Positions 30,345 to 39,272 of a stretch of DNA of 46,790 bases are shown one piece after another. A program made the translations under genes and the position numbers. Under the pieces are notes generated by a model. The model was not told where the DNA came from. It made no database searches and was given only the letters and a program-made list of their open reading frames with translations. This DNA is from an uncultured bacterium (GTDB taxonomy: Bacteria; Vulcanimicrobiota; Xenobia; Xenobiales; Xenobiaceae), in the NCBI GenBank assembly GCA_934636825.1, contig CAKUBG010000022.1:1-46790 (forward strand), read 5' to 3'. Position 1 is the stretch's first letter; each line of letters opens with the position of its first letter.

Positions 30345-33221
30345 TTAGTCTATTTTGCCCATAGCTTTCAAAATACGCTCAGCTGTGAAAGGCCAATCGC
30401 GTACCCAAACGCCGACAGCGTCGTGGATAGCTTCAGCTATACAAGGAGCTGCACCATTGCAAGTAATTTCAGAAATGGACTTGGCACCGAAAGGCCCGAG
30501 CGGATCGTCAGTAGGTACCAATTCCGAAACGAAAGTTTCGGGCACATCCAAAATCATGGGCACTTTATAATCAGTAAAGTCAGTCGTCAAGCAACGGCCA
30601 GTTTCTTTATCGTAAATCATCTCTTCACTGAGAGAGTGACCGATAGTCTTTAAGACACCGCCGTACATTTGACCCAAAGCCAACTCAGGATTGATAGGAG
30701 TACCACAATCTTCTAAGCAGAAGTATTTCTGTACTTTAACTTCACCAGTGCGCTTATTTACAGCCACCTGAGCGAAATGAGCTCCGTAAGGGAAAGAAGC
30801 CTTATCGACAATGAAGTGACCATAGGCCATAAGCTGACCACAACCGTCGCCCTGCTCGGCATAGTGAGCAATCTGAGCAAAAGTAATAGACTTATTCTTG
30901 CCTTTAACTGTGCCATGGTGGACGATTTGCAAATCTTCAACCGGTTCTTCCAGCAACTTAGAAGCTACTTCCAAAATGCGAGCTTTCATATTCAAAGCCG
31001 CATTTTTGACAGCGCCGCCGCTGAAGAAAGTACCACTAGAAGCATAAGCACCTACATCGAAAGGCGTTACGTCAGTGTCGCCCGAGAGGATAGCCACATC
31101 TTCCATATCGACATTCAAAATTTCAGCTACAAATTTGCAACTGACAGTATCTAAACCAGTACCAAGATCGGTACCACCGGAAAGGACGATAAAAGTACCA
31201 TCGCTGAGCATACGCACTTCGGCATTGGCAGAATCCAAACCGGGTAAGCCAGATCCTTGCTGTACGATGGCAAAACCCTTACCTATAGCGATATCCGGAT
31301 CGTCACTGACTTCTTTTTTACCCCACTCGATAAGCTCGCGACCGCGTTCCAAAGCCTTACCTAAACCGCAAGACTGAATAGTTTCGGCCTGACCTTCGCG
31401 ACCTTCGCCTAAGCTCTTCAAAATTTCCAACTTAGTGCCAACATGGACGCGATTCTTTTCGATAACATCCATGTGATCGAGGCCTAAACGATCGGAAATT
31501 TCGGCTACAGCTAATTGCAAAGCGAAAGAGCCCTTGGGAGCACCATAGCCTTGATAAGCGCCGGTAGTAGCGATATTGGAATACCAAGTATCGACATTGA
31601 AAGCCATATTGGGGCAATCAAACAGAGGCAAAGACTTAGAACAAGCATTCATAGGTACGGTCAAGCAATGAGCGCCGTAAGGTCCGGTATTGGCTTGTAC
31701 ATCCATGTAAATAGCGGTAATAGTACCATCTTTTTTAGCGCCCACTTTGCAACGCACTTTAGCTACGTGACGAGTACGAGAAGCGATAAATTCTTCTTCT
31801 CTGGTAAAGCGCTGATAAATAGGACGACCGGTAATCCAAGTTAAATAGGCGCAAACTTCTTCCAGTACGATGTCCTGTTTGGCACCGAAACCGCCACCTA
31901 CGCGCTCTTTAATAACACGAATATTGTTTTGCTTGGTTTTAATAATGCTGGCCACAATACGACGCAAATGCCAAGGCACCTGAGTAGAAGCATGGATAAT
32001 CAGGCGGTCGCCGTCCATGTGGGTATAAACCACGTGAGGCTCGACGGGAGTGCACTGAATCTGGCAGCAATCGTACCAATTGTCCACAATTTCATCAGCT
32101 TCGGCAAAACCTTTTTCTACATCGCCAATGCCGGCATGAACGCTGGAAGCCAAGTTGCGGTGAGGATCGCCATGAATAGGGAATTGGTAAATAACTTCGC
32201 CATCGCGAGGATCGGCATTTTTGTTATATTCTTCCAAATTGTCCGGGGCACCACAAATATAAGTGACTTTAGCCTTGTGGACAATAGGAGCGCCAGGAGC
32301 TTTAGCTTCGTCAGCAGTCAAAACGAAAGGCAAAACTTCGTATTCAACTTTAATGCGCTTTTCAGCTTCGATAGCCGCATCCATATTTTCGGCTACGATA
32401 GCAGCTACACGATCGCCCACATGGCGCACTTTGTCACCAATAAGCTTGCGATCGTAAGGAGAAGGCTCGGGGAAACCTTGGCCAGCCTGGTTGTAGTGAA
32501 CATCAGGACAATTTTCGTGAGTTAAAATATAAACTACACCGGGAACTTTTAAAGCTTCAGAAGTGTCGATAGACTTAATGTAAGCGTGAGCGTAAGGAGA
32601 ACGCATCATACGCAGTACGCAAGCATTGGGATCGACGGCATCTTCCACATAAGCTTTTTGGCCGCGCACTAACTTGGGACTGTCAATTTTACGAGCGGGC
32701 TTACCGACAACACGCTTACCTTCAGCGTAAGAAGGAGCAACTACGCAAGTGAAATTGGGATCATTTTTGCGTTTGACAGCTAAACGGATAGCATCATAAA
32801 ATTGCTGATAGCCGTTGCAACGACAGAAGATGCCGGACATAGCATCCTTTATTTCTTCGTCGGTAGGATTAGGATGACGCTCTAAAAGTTCCTCAATGCA
32901 ACAAACTACGGCTGCACTGCAATAACCGCACTGGACTACGCCGACATCAACTAAAGCCGACTGAATAGCACTCAAGGTGCGTTGCTTAGAATAATATTCA
33001 ACTGTGCAAACTTCTTGACCATCTAACTGGGCAGCCAACAAAATACAAGAGTTGACTAAACGTCCGTTAAAACGGATAGCACAAGCGCCGCAAGTTCCTT
33101 CGCCGTTACAACCGTTACGAATAGAAGTAACATTGATGCGGCGCAAGAAGGCGTCGGCACGTTCGCGAGGCTCAACTTCAGCCTGCTGTTCTCTGCCATT
33201 TAAAAGAAAAGTAATTTTCAT
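30345..33221 (-). CDS. xdhD: Xanthine dehydrogenase-family Mo/Fe-S subunit, XdhD-like
   Basis: This 958-residue single chain joins an N-terminal two-[2Fe-2S] domain to the molybdopterin domain. Cluster I cysteines are C38, C44, C47 and C59; cluster II are C98, C101, C133 and C135. All are present. The molybdenum part has VIKERVGGGFGAKQD, ANTGPYGAH, GAYQGYGAPKGSF and the active-site GAKSISEITCNGAAP, whose Glu matches the catalytic Glu of the family. The length and these blocks match E. coli XdhD (YgfN), as I recall it, better than classical XdhA; that protein, again from memory, lacks several Fe-S cysteines. The reaction is probably hydroxylation of a purine or other N-heterocycle. Start ATG 33221. 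GGAG overlaps the preceding stop. Confidence 0.9.
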   Translation of the reverse strand: MKITFLLNGREQQAEVEPRERADAFLRRINVTSIRNGCNGEGTCGACAIRFNGRLVNSCILLAAQLDGQEVCTVEYYSKQRTLSAIQSALVDVGVVQCGYCSAAVVCCIEELLERHPNPTDEEIKDAMSGIFCRCNGYQQFYDAIRLAVKRKNDPNFTCVVAPSYAEGKRVVGKPARKIDSPKLVRGQKAYVEDAVDPNACVLRMMRSPYAHAYIKSIDTSEALKVPGVVYILTHENCPDVHYNQAGQGFPEPSPYDRKLIGDKVRHVGDRVAAIVAENMDAAIEAEKRIKVEYEVLPFVLTADEAKAPGAPIVHKAKVTYICGAPDNLEEYNKNADPRDGEVIYQFPIHGDPHRNLASSVHAGIGDVEKGFAEADEIVDNWYDCCQIQCTPVEPHVVYTHMDGDRLIIHASTQVPWHLRRIVASIIKTKQNNIRVIKERVGGGFGAKQDIVLEEVCAYLTWITGRPIYQRFTREEEFIASRTRHVAKVRCKVGAKKDGTITAIYMDVQANTGPYGAHCLTVPMNACSKSLPLFDCPNMAFNVDTWYSNIATTGAYQGYGAPKGSFALQLAVAEISDRLGLDHMDVIEKNRVHVGTKLEILKSLGEGREGQAETIQSCGLGKALERGRELIEWGKKEVSDDPDIAIGKGFAIVQQGSGLPGLDSANAEVRMLSDGTFIVLSGGTDLGTGLDTVSCKFVAEILNVDMEDVAILSGDTDVTPFDVGAYASSGTFFSGGAVKNAALNMKARILEVASKLLEEPVEDLQIVHHGTVKGKNKSITFAQIAHYAEQGDGCGQLMAYGHFIVDKASFPYGAHFAQVAVNKRTGEVKVQKYFCLEDCGTPINPELALGQMYGGVLKTIGHSLSEEMIYDKETGRCLTTDFTDYKVPMILDVPETFVSELVPTDDPLGPFGAKSISEITCNGAAPCIAEAIHDAVGVWVRDWPFTAERILKAMGKID

Positions 33222-33239
33222 ATTTTTTTGTACAGCTCC

Positions 33240-34070
33240 CTAAAGTTGACCAAAAGCTTTATAAACGGTCCAAGCGGCAATCTGAGCGCCAACTTCTTGC
33301 TTGAAAGCTACGCTGCCGCGAATGTCCGCAATGGGCTTCAATAAAGGACGAATTTGCTTTACCAAAACGTCACGTTCAGGCAAGGAAGCGCCCTTTAAGC
33401 TCTTTTCTATTTCGGTTAAACGCACAGGATGAGCAGCCACTCCACCCATAACTAAGCGCACGTCTTCAATTTTGTCAGATTCGCCTTTTACGACAGCATA
33501 AGCAGCTAAAATGGAAATATCGTTTTGAGTACGCACATAGCGACGGGAAGCAAACTTTCTAGCTCCCATCTCCGAAGAGATGCGTACATTTAAGATCAAA
33601 TCTTTGGGATCGCCCTTTTCATTATATTCGGCGATATCGACAACTAAAGTGCTGCCGTCAGCTTTCATAAGCTCAACTTTGGCATCTAAAGCCAAAAGCA
33701 TAGAAGCCAAATTGCAAGTAGCTCCGCGCAAAGCGATATTGCCACCTACTGTAGCCATGTTGCGAATATTGCGGTTGACCATATAGGCAGCCGCTTCTTT
33801 GAGAGCCGGAAAAACTTTATCGCTCTCTAAAAGCTCTTGGTGAGTGACACCGGCGCCGACAATGAGTTCAGAATCGGTCAGCTCTATCGTATTTAAGCCT
33901 AAAGCGGATAAGCTGATCAGAGCCTTAGCCTGCTCTTCTTCAGGAACTTCCTTGGCATAGGTGAGAGTATTAAGTATGGTGCCGCCTCCCAAATAGGCAG
34001 ACAAGCCAAGACGGTTGCGCAAGCTGACCGCCTCCTGCACGCTGGACGGCTTATGAAATTCGCTAAACAA
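33240..34070 (-). CDS. FAD-binding subunit of molybdenum hydroxylase (YgfM-like)
   Basis: This is the FAD-binding domain of the xanthine dehydrogenase / CO dehydrogenase medium-subunit family. It carries the FAD motif LGGGTILNTL near the N-terminus, then IVGAGVTHQELLE and RNMATVGGNIALR, which binds the FAD pyrophosphate. It ends with a CODH-like C-terminal domain (LVMGGVAAHPVRL, then DIRGSVAFKQE). I set the start at TTG 34070 (277 residues), because GGGAGG lies seven bases upstream and the family motif FSEFHKPSSVQEA begins there. The frame is open to 34250, but that part covers a terminator-like hairpin and is not protein-like. Electrons probably flow from the Mo site of XdhD via Fe-S to this FAD. 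Confidence 0.92.
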   Translation of the reverse strand: MFSEFHKPSSVQEAVSLRNRLGLSAYLGGGTILNTLTYAKEVPEEEQAKALISLSALGLNTIELTDSELIVGAGVTHQELLESDKVFPALKEAAAYMVNRNIRNMATVGGNIALRGATCNLASMLLALDAKVELMKADGSTLVVDIAEYNEKGDPKDLILNVRISSEMGARKFASRRYVRTQNDISILAAYAVVKGESDKIEDVRLVMGGVAAHPVRLTEIEKSLKGASLPERDVLVKQIRPLLKPIADIRGSVAFKQEVGAQIAAWTVYKAFGQL

Positions 34071-34262
34071 AATAAAACCTCCCGAGGAAGATGGGTCGGA
34101 ACAAAAAGTCTCTTTTTTGCTCTCTCTCTTTTGTGCGCCAAGGCTGCAATACCTGCCTAAATAAGAGACTTTTTTATCTACTACCCGTTGTATAAACTCG
34201 AGAATATCGTATTTTTTAGCAATTGAAGATATGGGCAAGCTACGCAGCAAGTTATTAAGTGC
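34071..34262 (-). promoter_or_regulatory. Leader between the HExxH gene and the FAD subunit, with terminator-like inverted repeat
   Basis: On the minus strand AAGTCTCTT (34174-34163 with flanking A's) pairs with AAGAGACTT (34114-34103 with flanking T's), a 12-bp stem that holds a 48-base loop containing its own GC-rich stretch (ggcaggtattgcagccttgg). A U-run follows. The ribosome site GGGAGG comes just after. It could attenuate transcription into the FAD/XdhD genes, or be a simple terminator with a new promoter. No known riboswitch core is recognised. Confidence 0.5.
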
Positions 34263-34685
34263 TTAGCTCCAAAAGCAATTAAAAGAAAAAGTTATGGCGG
34301 CTAGTTCATTATGCTCAACTTTGCGAACGCTGGCCAAAATATGAAAAAGTTCGTGCGCCAAAACCAATTTTGGTAACCAATCAGCTACAGTTGGTGCTGA
34401 CAGAGAAGCGCTGCCTTCACGCAAAAATGCCAACGCTTCTCTATCAAGATAAACTCGCTTTTGAGCTAGAACAGTTCTTCCCCAAACCCACAGGCCGGGC
34501 ACACTTAAAGATCTATACTCAATAGTAAAACCTAATTGACGCAAGGCTTTTTCCGGCTCAACCGTTTGTTCAGCTTCAAAAAGGGCCGCCTGTTCTTGGG
34601 CTGCTTGCCATTGGCTAGGGCTGTATTGGCCATGCGGATCCCAAAAAGACAAGAATTTTTGTACCAATTCTAATGGAGCGGCCAT
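34263..34685 (-). CDS. Small zincin-like protein (HELFH motif)
   Basis: This 140-residue protein starts at ATG 34685, two bases after the TGA of the hydantoinase-like gene. A TTG two codons further upstream is possible. The core is helix-rich with a VPGLWVWGR strand and an LVLAHELFHILASV helix, giving the metal motif HELFH at 111-115. A Glu at 127 (HNELAAI) could be the third ligand, as in M78/ImmA-like or related minimal zincins. No signal peptide is seen, so it is cytoplasmic. Its position suggests a linked role in the heterocycle-degradation operon, but a peptidase regulator is equally possible. The exact family is not recognised. Confidence 0.7.
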   Translation of the reverse strand: MAAPLELVQKFLSFWDPHGQYSPSQWQAAQEQAALFEAEQTVEPEKALRQLGFTIEYRSLSVPGLWVWGRTVLAQKRVYLDREALAFLREGSASLSAPTVADWLPKLVLAHELFHILASVRKVEHNELAAITFSFNCFWS

Positions 34686-34687
34686 TC

Positions 34688-36952
34688 TCAATTGTTCTTT
34701 TCAACTATAGCCAAAACTTTGTCATCTTCAGGCAAGTTGCCCAACTCGTTGGCGGCCAATTCCAGCATTTGCTCTGCTTTCACCAAAGTGCTTAAATCAC
34801 ACATTTTGTGACCAGCCACTAAGTGTAAAGACGGAAGCAAAGCGCCGGCATCACCATATGAAGTATAATCGCGCAAAATCTTTTCCAAGAAGGTGCGCAA
34901 GTTGCCCACAGTTCCTATTTCTACCGATGCTCCAGGTCTTTGTAATCTGACGCTGCCAAAAATATCGGTTATCCAAATGGTGGTCTCTTGCTTCTTAAAA
35001 AGGCCGAAAAAGATTTTGCGCTCCAGCTCACTCTTATATATGTAATAAAAATCGGTATGGCCCAACAGCGTGTAAACGCTACCGGGTTGGCCCGATGCTT
35101 TCAATACTTCTAGGCGCTCTGCTTCACTGACTTCTTGGCCTTGGCCCGAGCTCTTATTGGAAAAAGCGATGGCTCCTTGGGCTATAGCTCGCACCAAATT
35201 TTTCTGAGCATCAACTTCCACTGTTACTTCCACGCTGTCCGCTTCAGCACCCATCTTTATAACCGCTTGCTCAGCTTGGCGGCGCAAATTCTGTAAGTCG
35301 GCAGGCGTAGGATCGACAATGCTGCGCTCTACACATTCTCGTACCATAGCTAAAGCTGCACCTATAGCGGAAATCACTTCAGCATGATCAGCCAACTCGA
35401 AGGGCAAGCCCAACTCTCCAGCCACAAATGGCACTACCGAAGCGCAACCTCCGCCGCCGCCAATAAGTTTTAAGCGCCGCTCTTCCATTTTGTAGTCGGA
35501 AATTAATTTCTTTAAGGTAGGGATAATTATTTCTGACGCTTTATGTAAAGCAGCCCAAGCCCAAGCCTGAGCACTTTCTGCTTGCTCTTGATTGTCCCAA
35601 ACTAAAGCGGTCAATTTAGCATTGGTAGCTACCTTTTGGGCTGCCAGCCACTTTTGCCAGGCTGCTGTCGGCGGGCGCTCTCCTTTAGTTTGCAAATATT
35701 GTCCCAAGGCTGCAAAAGCTGCTGCCGCAAATTTTACGTTGCCGGAGGAATAATTGCCTTCGGGAATTAGACCCAAAAGGTTGGCCGCGCAAGTAGAAGT
35801 GAGTGCGTATTCTTGGCCGGAGGGCGTTTGCACCACAAAATAAGGATGATCGCCAGTAAAAGGCGCAACTTCCTTAATCTTTAAATCTGCCGCTTTCAAG
35901 GATTCAGTTTCGCTCTGGGGAGCAAAGGCACAGTAGGCGAAACCAGCCAAATGAGCGCTGCGCGGCCCAATTTGCAAACCATTAAGCCAACCTACCATCG
36001 AGCCTCCGGCTACTCCCAAGGTGCGGCTATCCAAAGTGCGCAAATAAGTGTCGCGCCCGCCGACAGCAGCCGACTTCACCGCCGCCCTGCCGTCTTTGAT
36101 CATACAAATATCAGTGCTAGTGCCGCCGACCTCCAAAAATAATGCATCTGAAGCTTTTAAGAACATCAAACATGCCGCAATTCCGGCGGCCGGCCCGGAC
36201 AAAAGCGTAAGTACAGGGCGGCGTTGCACTTCGTCTATGCCCATGACGCCACCATCAGAGCGCATAACCATGAGCGGCGCCTTTACTTGCTGGCTTTCCA
36301 AAGCGCCTTTAGTCATAAGCGCCGTGGCGATCATTTTGGGCAAAATGCTGGCATTAAAGACGGCGGTCTGGGTGCGAGCGCTTAAACCATAAAGGCCAGA
36401 CATTTCATGAGTCGCGCAAACCGGTATTCCCGCTTTACAAGCGGCATTGACAATTTTGAGCTCACCTTGCGGATCATCTACGGAGAAGCCTTCAGCTGCC
36501 ACAACCGCTCCTACTTGTGCTGATTTAAATTCTGCTAGTTTGGCAGCCAAGTCAGCCTCAAAATTGTCAGCTTGTGGATCTAATACAGCGGAAATAGTGC
36601 GCAAAAATTTGCCGGGGGCCAACTCGATGTCGCCTACACGAGTATCACTTTTAACTTTTACAGCTTCCAGACCGCCAGCTAAAGCGATAATGCCAACTTT
36701 AGCTACATCACCTTCCAGAAGCGCATTGGTAGCTTGCGTAGTGCTGTGGGCTAAAAAGACAATTTCAGCATCTTTGGGTAGCAGAGCGCACAGACCGCGA
36801 AAAGCTTCAATAATGCCAGCCGCCACACCCTGAGCGTGAGTATGTGTAGTGGGAGCAACGCAATGAGCACTTACTTGCAAAGTATCGTTATCAATAGCCA
36901 CAGCGTGGGTAAAGGTGCCGCCAACGTCTATACCTACACGAAATTTACTCAC
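34688..36952 (-). CDS. Hydantoinase/oxoprolinase-family ATPase (HyuA-like)
   Basis: This 754-residue protein starts at GTG 36952 with AGAGGT seven bases upstream. Residues 1-180 are the N-terminal domain, beginning RVGIDVGGTFTHAVAID and containing HSTTQATNALLEGDVAKVG. The catalytic hydantoinase A domain follows, with LTLLSGPAAGIAA, FLEVGGTSTDICMI and the late GGGGGCASVVPFVAGELG. The ASKHA-type phosphate loops (DVGGTFT, GGTSTD) are intact. The family opens hydantoins or 5-oxoproline with ATP, or carboxylates acetone-like substrates. The protein is longer than typical HyuA (about 690 residues), having an extra C-terminal 100 residues. No HyuB partner is encoded here. Context with XdhD suggests cyclic ureide or lactam substrates. 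This is an inference only. Confidence 0.88.
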   Translation of the reverse strand: MSKFRVGIDVGGTFTHAVAIDNDTLQVSAHCVAPTTHTHAQGVAAGIIEAFRGLCALLPKDAEIVFLAHSTTQATNALLEGDVAKVGIIALAGGLEAVKVKSDTRVGDIELAPGKFLRTISAVLDPQADNFEADLAAKLAEFKSAQVGAVVAAEGFSVDDPQGELKIVNAACKAGIPVCATHEMSGLYGLSARTQTAVFNASILPKMIATALMTKGALESQQVKAPLMVMRSDGGVMGIDEVQRRPVLTLLSGPAAGIAACLMFLKASDALFLEVGGTSTDICMIKDGRAAVKSAAVGGRDTYLRTLDSRTLGVAGGSMVGWLNGLQIGPRSAHLAGFAYCAFAPQSETESLKAADLKIKEVAPFTGDHPYFVVQTPSGQEYALTSTCAANLLGLIPEGNYSSGNVKFAAAAFAALGQYLQTKGERPPTAAWQKWLAAQKVATNAKLTALVWDNQEQAESAQAWAWAALHKASEIIIPTLKKLISDYKMEERRLKLIGGGGGCASVVPFVAGELGLPFELADHAEVISAIGAALAMVRECVERSIVDPTPADLQNLRRQAEQAVIKMGAEADSVEVTVEVDAQKNLVRAIAQGAIAFSNKSSGQGQEVSEAERLEVLKASGQPGSVYTLLGHTDFYYIYKSELERKIFFGLFKKQETTIWITDIFGSVRLQRPGASVEIGTVGNLRTFLEKILRDYTSYGDAGALLPSLHLVAGHKMCDLSTLVKAEQMLELAANELGNLPEDDKVLAIVEKNN

Positions 36953-36960
36953 AATTTTTA

Positions 36961-36997
36961 CCTCTACTTCTGAATTTTATTCCCCCACTTGTAGAGG
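36961..36997 (-). promoter_or_regulatory. SD-sequestering hairpin before the HyuA-like gene
   Basis: CCTCTAC (minus strand, 36997-36991) is the exact complement of GTAGAGG (36967-36961), which is the ribosome binding site of the HyuA-like gene. Pairing across the 23-base spacer would hide the site. The loop contains a G-rich run (GTGGGGG). Confidence 0.5.
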
Positions 36998-37014
36998 TGG
37001 AGGACTTTGCTGCA

Positions 37015-38304
37015 TTAGTTTAAAGCTTTAGCTACAAAAGCGGCCCACATCAAAGCGACAACTACAAAAGCCCATACATAAGGCAAAGTGGCTTTAAGCA
37101 ATTTTTCAGCACCGACTTTAGTAAATTGGGCTAACCAAACGTTATGCGTATTGGTAGGATCACATACACCTTGAACTTGGCCTACTCCAAAGAAGGCGGC
37201 CAAAATAGCCGTCGGAGCCATTAAATTGCTGCCCAACAAAATACTAGCTACACCAGCACCTAAGCCATACATATTGAGCGGGCCGCGGTAAAGAGCTAAA
37301 GGAGCCAGAATAGAAAAGACAAGCACAAAAGAAAGAGGGCGGCTGGGAATAATAGCAGCCAAGATGGGAGCCATTACAGCCTTGGTAGGTTCAGCGGTCA
37401 TAGCACCCAAGCACATGCCTAAGCCAACAAACAAGCCCAAAACTGGAGCGACATCTTTAAGGCCCTCCAAAACGGCAGCGCTTAAATTATTTATACAACG
37501 ACGCGGATCTGTAGTTAAAACGCCCCACAAGATGCCAATGATAAAAGCCGGAATAATAGGCATACCAAAGCAGAAAATCAAAGCAATAGGTAAAATAGGT
37601 GTTAAGAGAGCGATTAGAGGAACTTTTGTTTTGGGCAATTCGGCACTTTGAGCCCAATTGAAGCTGCCACGCTCGCGATACATACCAACACCTAAATAAA
37701 CTAAAGTAGTTAAGGTAAACAAAGCACCGTAAGCTACAACATATTCTTGCACTACCGCTTGGGGAAGCTTCAAAACATCAAGATAAAAGCCCAGATTGGC
37801 CGGGTTGAAAATGCCTCCCAAGGCAATAGCAAAAAGCATTAAACCAGCCGCCAGCTCAGCAGAAATACCTACACCAATCATAATGGGAAGTACCAAAGAG
37901 CCAATCATAATAACTGCTCCCAAACCGGTTACTGAAGTAAAGCAAACAGCAGTTACAAAAGTCAACAATACCGCTAACCAAGTTTTGTGGCGGCCGGCAT
38001 ATTCAGCAGCTAAGCTAATTAAATGGGCGGCAATGCCATTGCGCATAACAACTTGCGAAAGAATAGAGCCAAAAGCAGCAAACATAATAGCTTGCGACAA
38101 TTTGACGGAGCCTTGAGTTATGACAGTATCAAAAATAAATTGAGCAAAAGTGCCCTCCCCCTCTGTCCAATTATAAACACAACCAGAAATAAGACCGACC
38201 GTTATAGCCATAGTCGGCAAAGCCAAAAGAGCTGGTAATTTGCGACTCATCATTAAAGCCGCAAAGACAAAAAACACTAAAATTATGAGAATACCGGCAA
38301 ACAT
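37015..38304 (-). CDS. Polytopic permease, ion-transporter (IT) superfamily-like
   Basis: About 429 residues from ATG 38304; a TTG three codons upstream is possible, and the SD is weak either way. Eleven to twelve hydrophobic segments are visible, with helix-breaking loops such as FTSVTGLGAVIMIGS around 120 and a second half-repeat block ALYRGPLNMYGLGAG and GVCDPTNTHNVWL near the C-terminus. The inverted-half arrangement with Gly/Ser/Thr-rich re-entrant loops is typical of carboxylate or anion carriers (Dcu, Cit, Gnt-type). As first gene of the minus-strand group with HyuA-like and XdhD-like genes, it is the likely importer of their substrate. The exact family is not certain. Confidence 0.8.
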   Translation of the reverse strand: MFAGILIILVFFVFAALMMSRKLPALLALPTMAITVGLISGCVYNWTEGEGTFAQFIFDTVITQGSVKLSQAIMFAAFGSILSQVVMRNGIAAHLISLAAEYAGRHKTWLAVLLTFVTAVCFTSVTGLGAVIMIGSLVLPIMIGVGISAELAAGLMLFAIALGGIFNPANLGFYLDVLKLPQAVVQEYVVAYGALFTLTTLVYLGVGMYRERGSFNWAQSAELPKTKVPLIALLTPILPIALIFCFGMPIIPAFIIGILWGVLTTDPRRCINNLSAAVLEGLKDVAPVLGLFVGLGMCLGAMTAEPTKAVMAPILAAIIPSRPLSFVLVFSILAPLALYRGPLNMYGLGAGVASILLGSNLMAPTAILAAFFGVGQVQGVCDPTNTHNVWLAQFTKVGAEKLLKATLPYVWAFVVVALMWAAFVAKALN

Positions 38305-38400
38305 ATGCAACAACTTTCACAAAAATCGGCTCCAGTTTCTATACCAAACGATTGATCCCTATTTTTAACCAAAAGCTTTCAGTAGTCGCCAACTAAAACC

Positions 38401-38430
38401 AAAAAAGAGCCCGAAAAGAATCGTGCTCTT
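38401..38430 (-). terminator. Rho-independent terminator after uppS
   Basis: AAGAGCaCG (minus strand, 38430-38422) pairs with CGgGCTCTT (38413-38405), with one mismatch, followed by UUUU. It separates the uppS cluster from the permease gene on the same strand. Confidence 0.75.
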
Positions 38431-38498
38431 AAGAAAATTGCCTAATTCGTTGTCAGCCAGAAAAAAATGCTTTAACGAAGACGCTAAATTTTAACTTT

Positions 38499-39272
38499 TT
38501 AAGTACCGTAACGGCGACCGCGTTGCTGATAATTGATAATAGCCCTGTAAATAAAAGCTTCATCGACATCTGGCCAATAAATATCGCTAAAGTAGAACTC
38601 TGTATAAGCAGATTGCCACAACAAAAAGTTGCTTAATCTTAATTCTCCGCTGGTACGAATAAGCAAATCTGGATCAGGGCAATTAGCGGTATACAAACTT
38701 TGGCCAAAGATCTCTTGATCGATATCGCTTACTTGCAACTTGCCTTCTTTTACTTGCTCTGCCAAATGGCGGGCAGCGTGCAAAATTTCTTCGCGACCGC
38801 CGTAATTGACAGCCAAATTGAGCAACAAGTCGCTATTGTGAGCGGTGGCCTTTTCAGAAATTTCCAATTCGCGGCAAACAGAAGGATGGAGCGCACTCTT
38901 ATCGCCTATTACACGCAAACGCACACCGGTATCGAGCATTTTTTGCCTCTCGGCTTTAGCGTAATATTCGAAAAGCTGCATAAGCAAAGCTACTTCGGCC
39001 GGAGAGCGCTGCCAATTTTCTGCCGAAAAGGCATAGGCACTCAAAACTTTTACGCCCAAATTGCGACACGTTTCCATAACGGTGCGGAAAGCTTCTACGC
39101 CGGCTTTATGACCTACGGCTGAAGGCATAAAACGCTTCTTGGCCCAGCGTCTGTTGCCGTCCATAATAACAGCAATATGTTTGGGCAAGCGCTCTTTGTC
39201 TATAAGACTATACAACTCAGCCACAGATTTTTTTTCTAAATTGGCTTGATTATCAATTTTAGAGCTGCTCAC
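38499..39272 (-). CDS. uppS: Isoprenyl (undecaprenyl) diphosphate synthase
   Basis: This cis-prenyltransferase makes the C55 lipid carrier for peptidoglycan and other glycans. Conserved regions are HIAVIMDGNRRWAKKR (with the Mg-binding Asp and pyrophosphate Arg), GHKAGVEAFRTV, LSAYAFSAENWQRS, LLLNLAVNYGGREEI and the C-terminal LLIRTSGELRLSNFLLWQSAY and EFYFSDIYWPD. I prefer GTG 39272 (257 residues), which overlaps the upstream TGA by four bases (GTGA); a TTG at 39293 is also in frame. In many bacteria uppS follows frr and precedes cdsA. Here cdsA is absent and a terminator follows. Confidence 0.95.
   Translation of the reverse strand: MSSSKIDNQANLEKKSVAELYSLIDKERLPKHIAVIMDGNRRWAKKRFMPSAVGHKAGVEAFRTVMETCRNLGVKVLSAYAFSAENWQRSPAEVALLMQLFEYYAKAERQKMLDTGVRLRVIGDKSALHPSVCRELEISEKATAHNSDLLLNLAVNYGGREEILHAARHLAEQVKEGKLQVSDIDQEIFGQSLYTANCPDPDLLIRTSGELRLSNFLLWQSAYTEFYFSDIYWPDVDEAFIYRAIINYQQRGRRYGT

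Noticed and set aside
30345..33221. Selenocysteine codon in the XdhD-like protein
   Set aside because: The whole chain reads through without any in-frame TGA; selenium dependence, if present, would be non-covalent and cannot be seen in sequence.
34071..34250. 60-residue N-terminal extension of the FAD subunit
   Set aside because: The TTG at 34070 has a GGGAGG at seven bases and starts exactly at the family motif; the upstream codons span a terminator-like stem.
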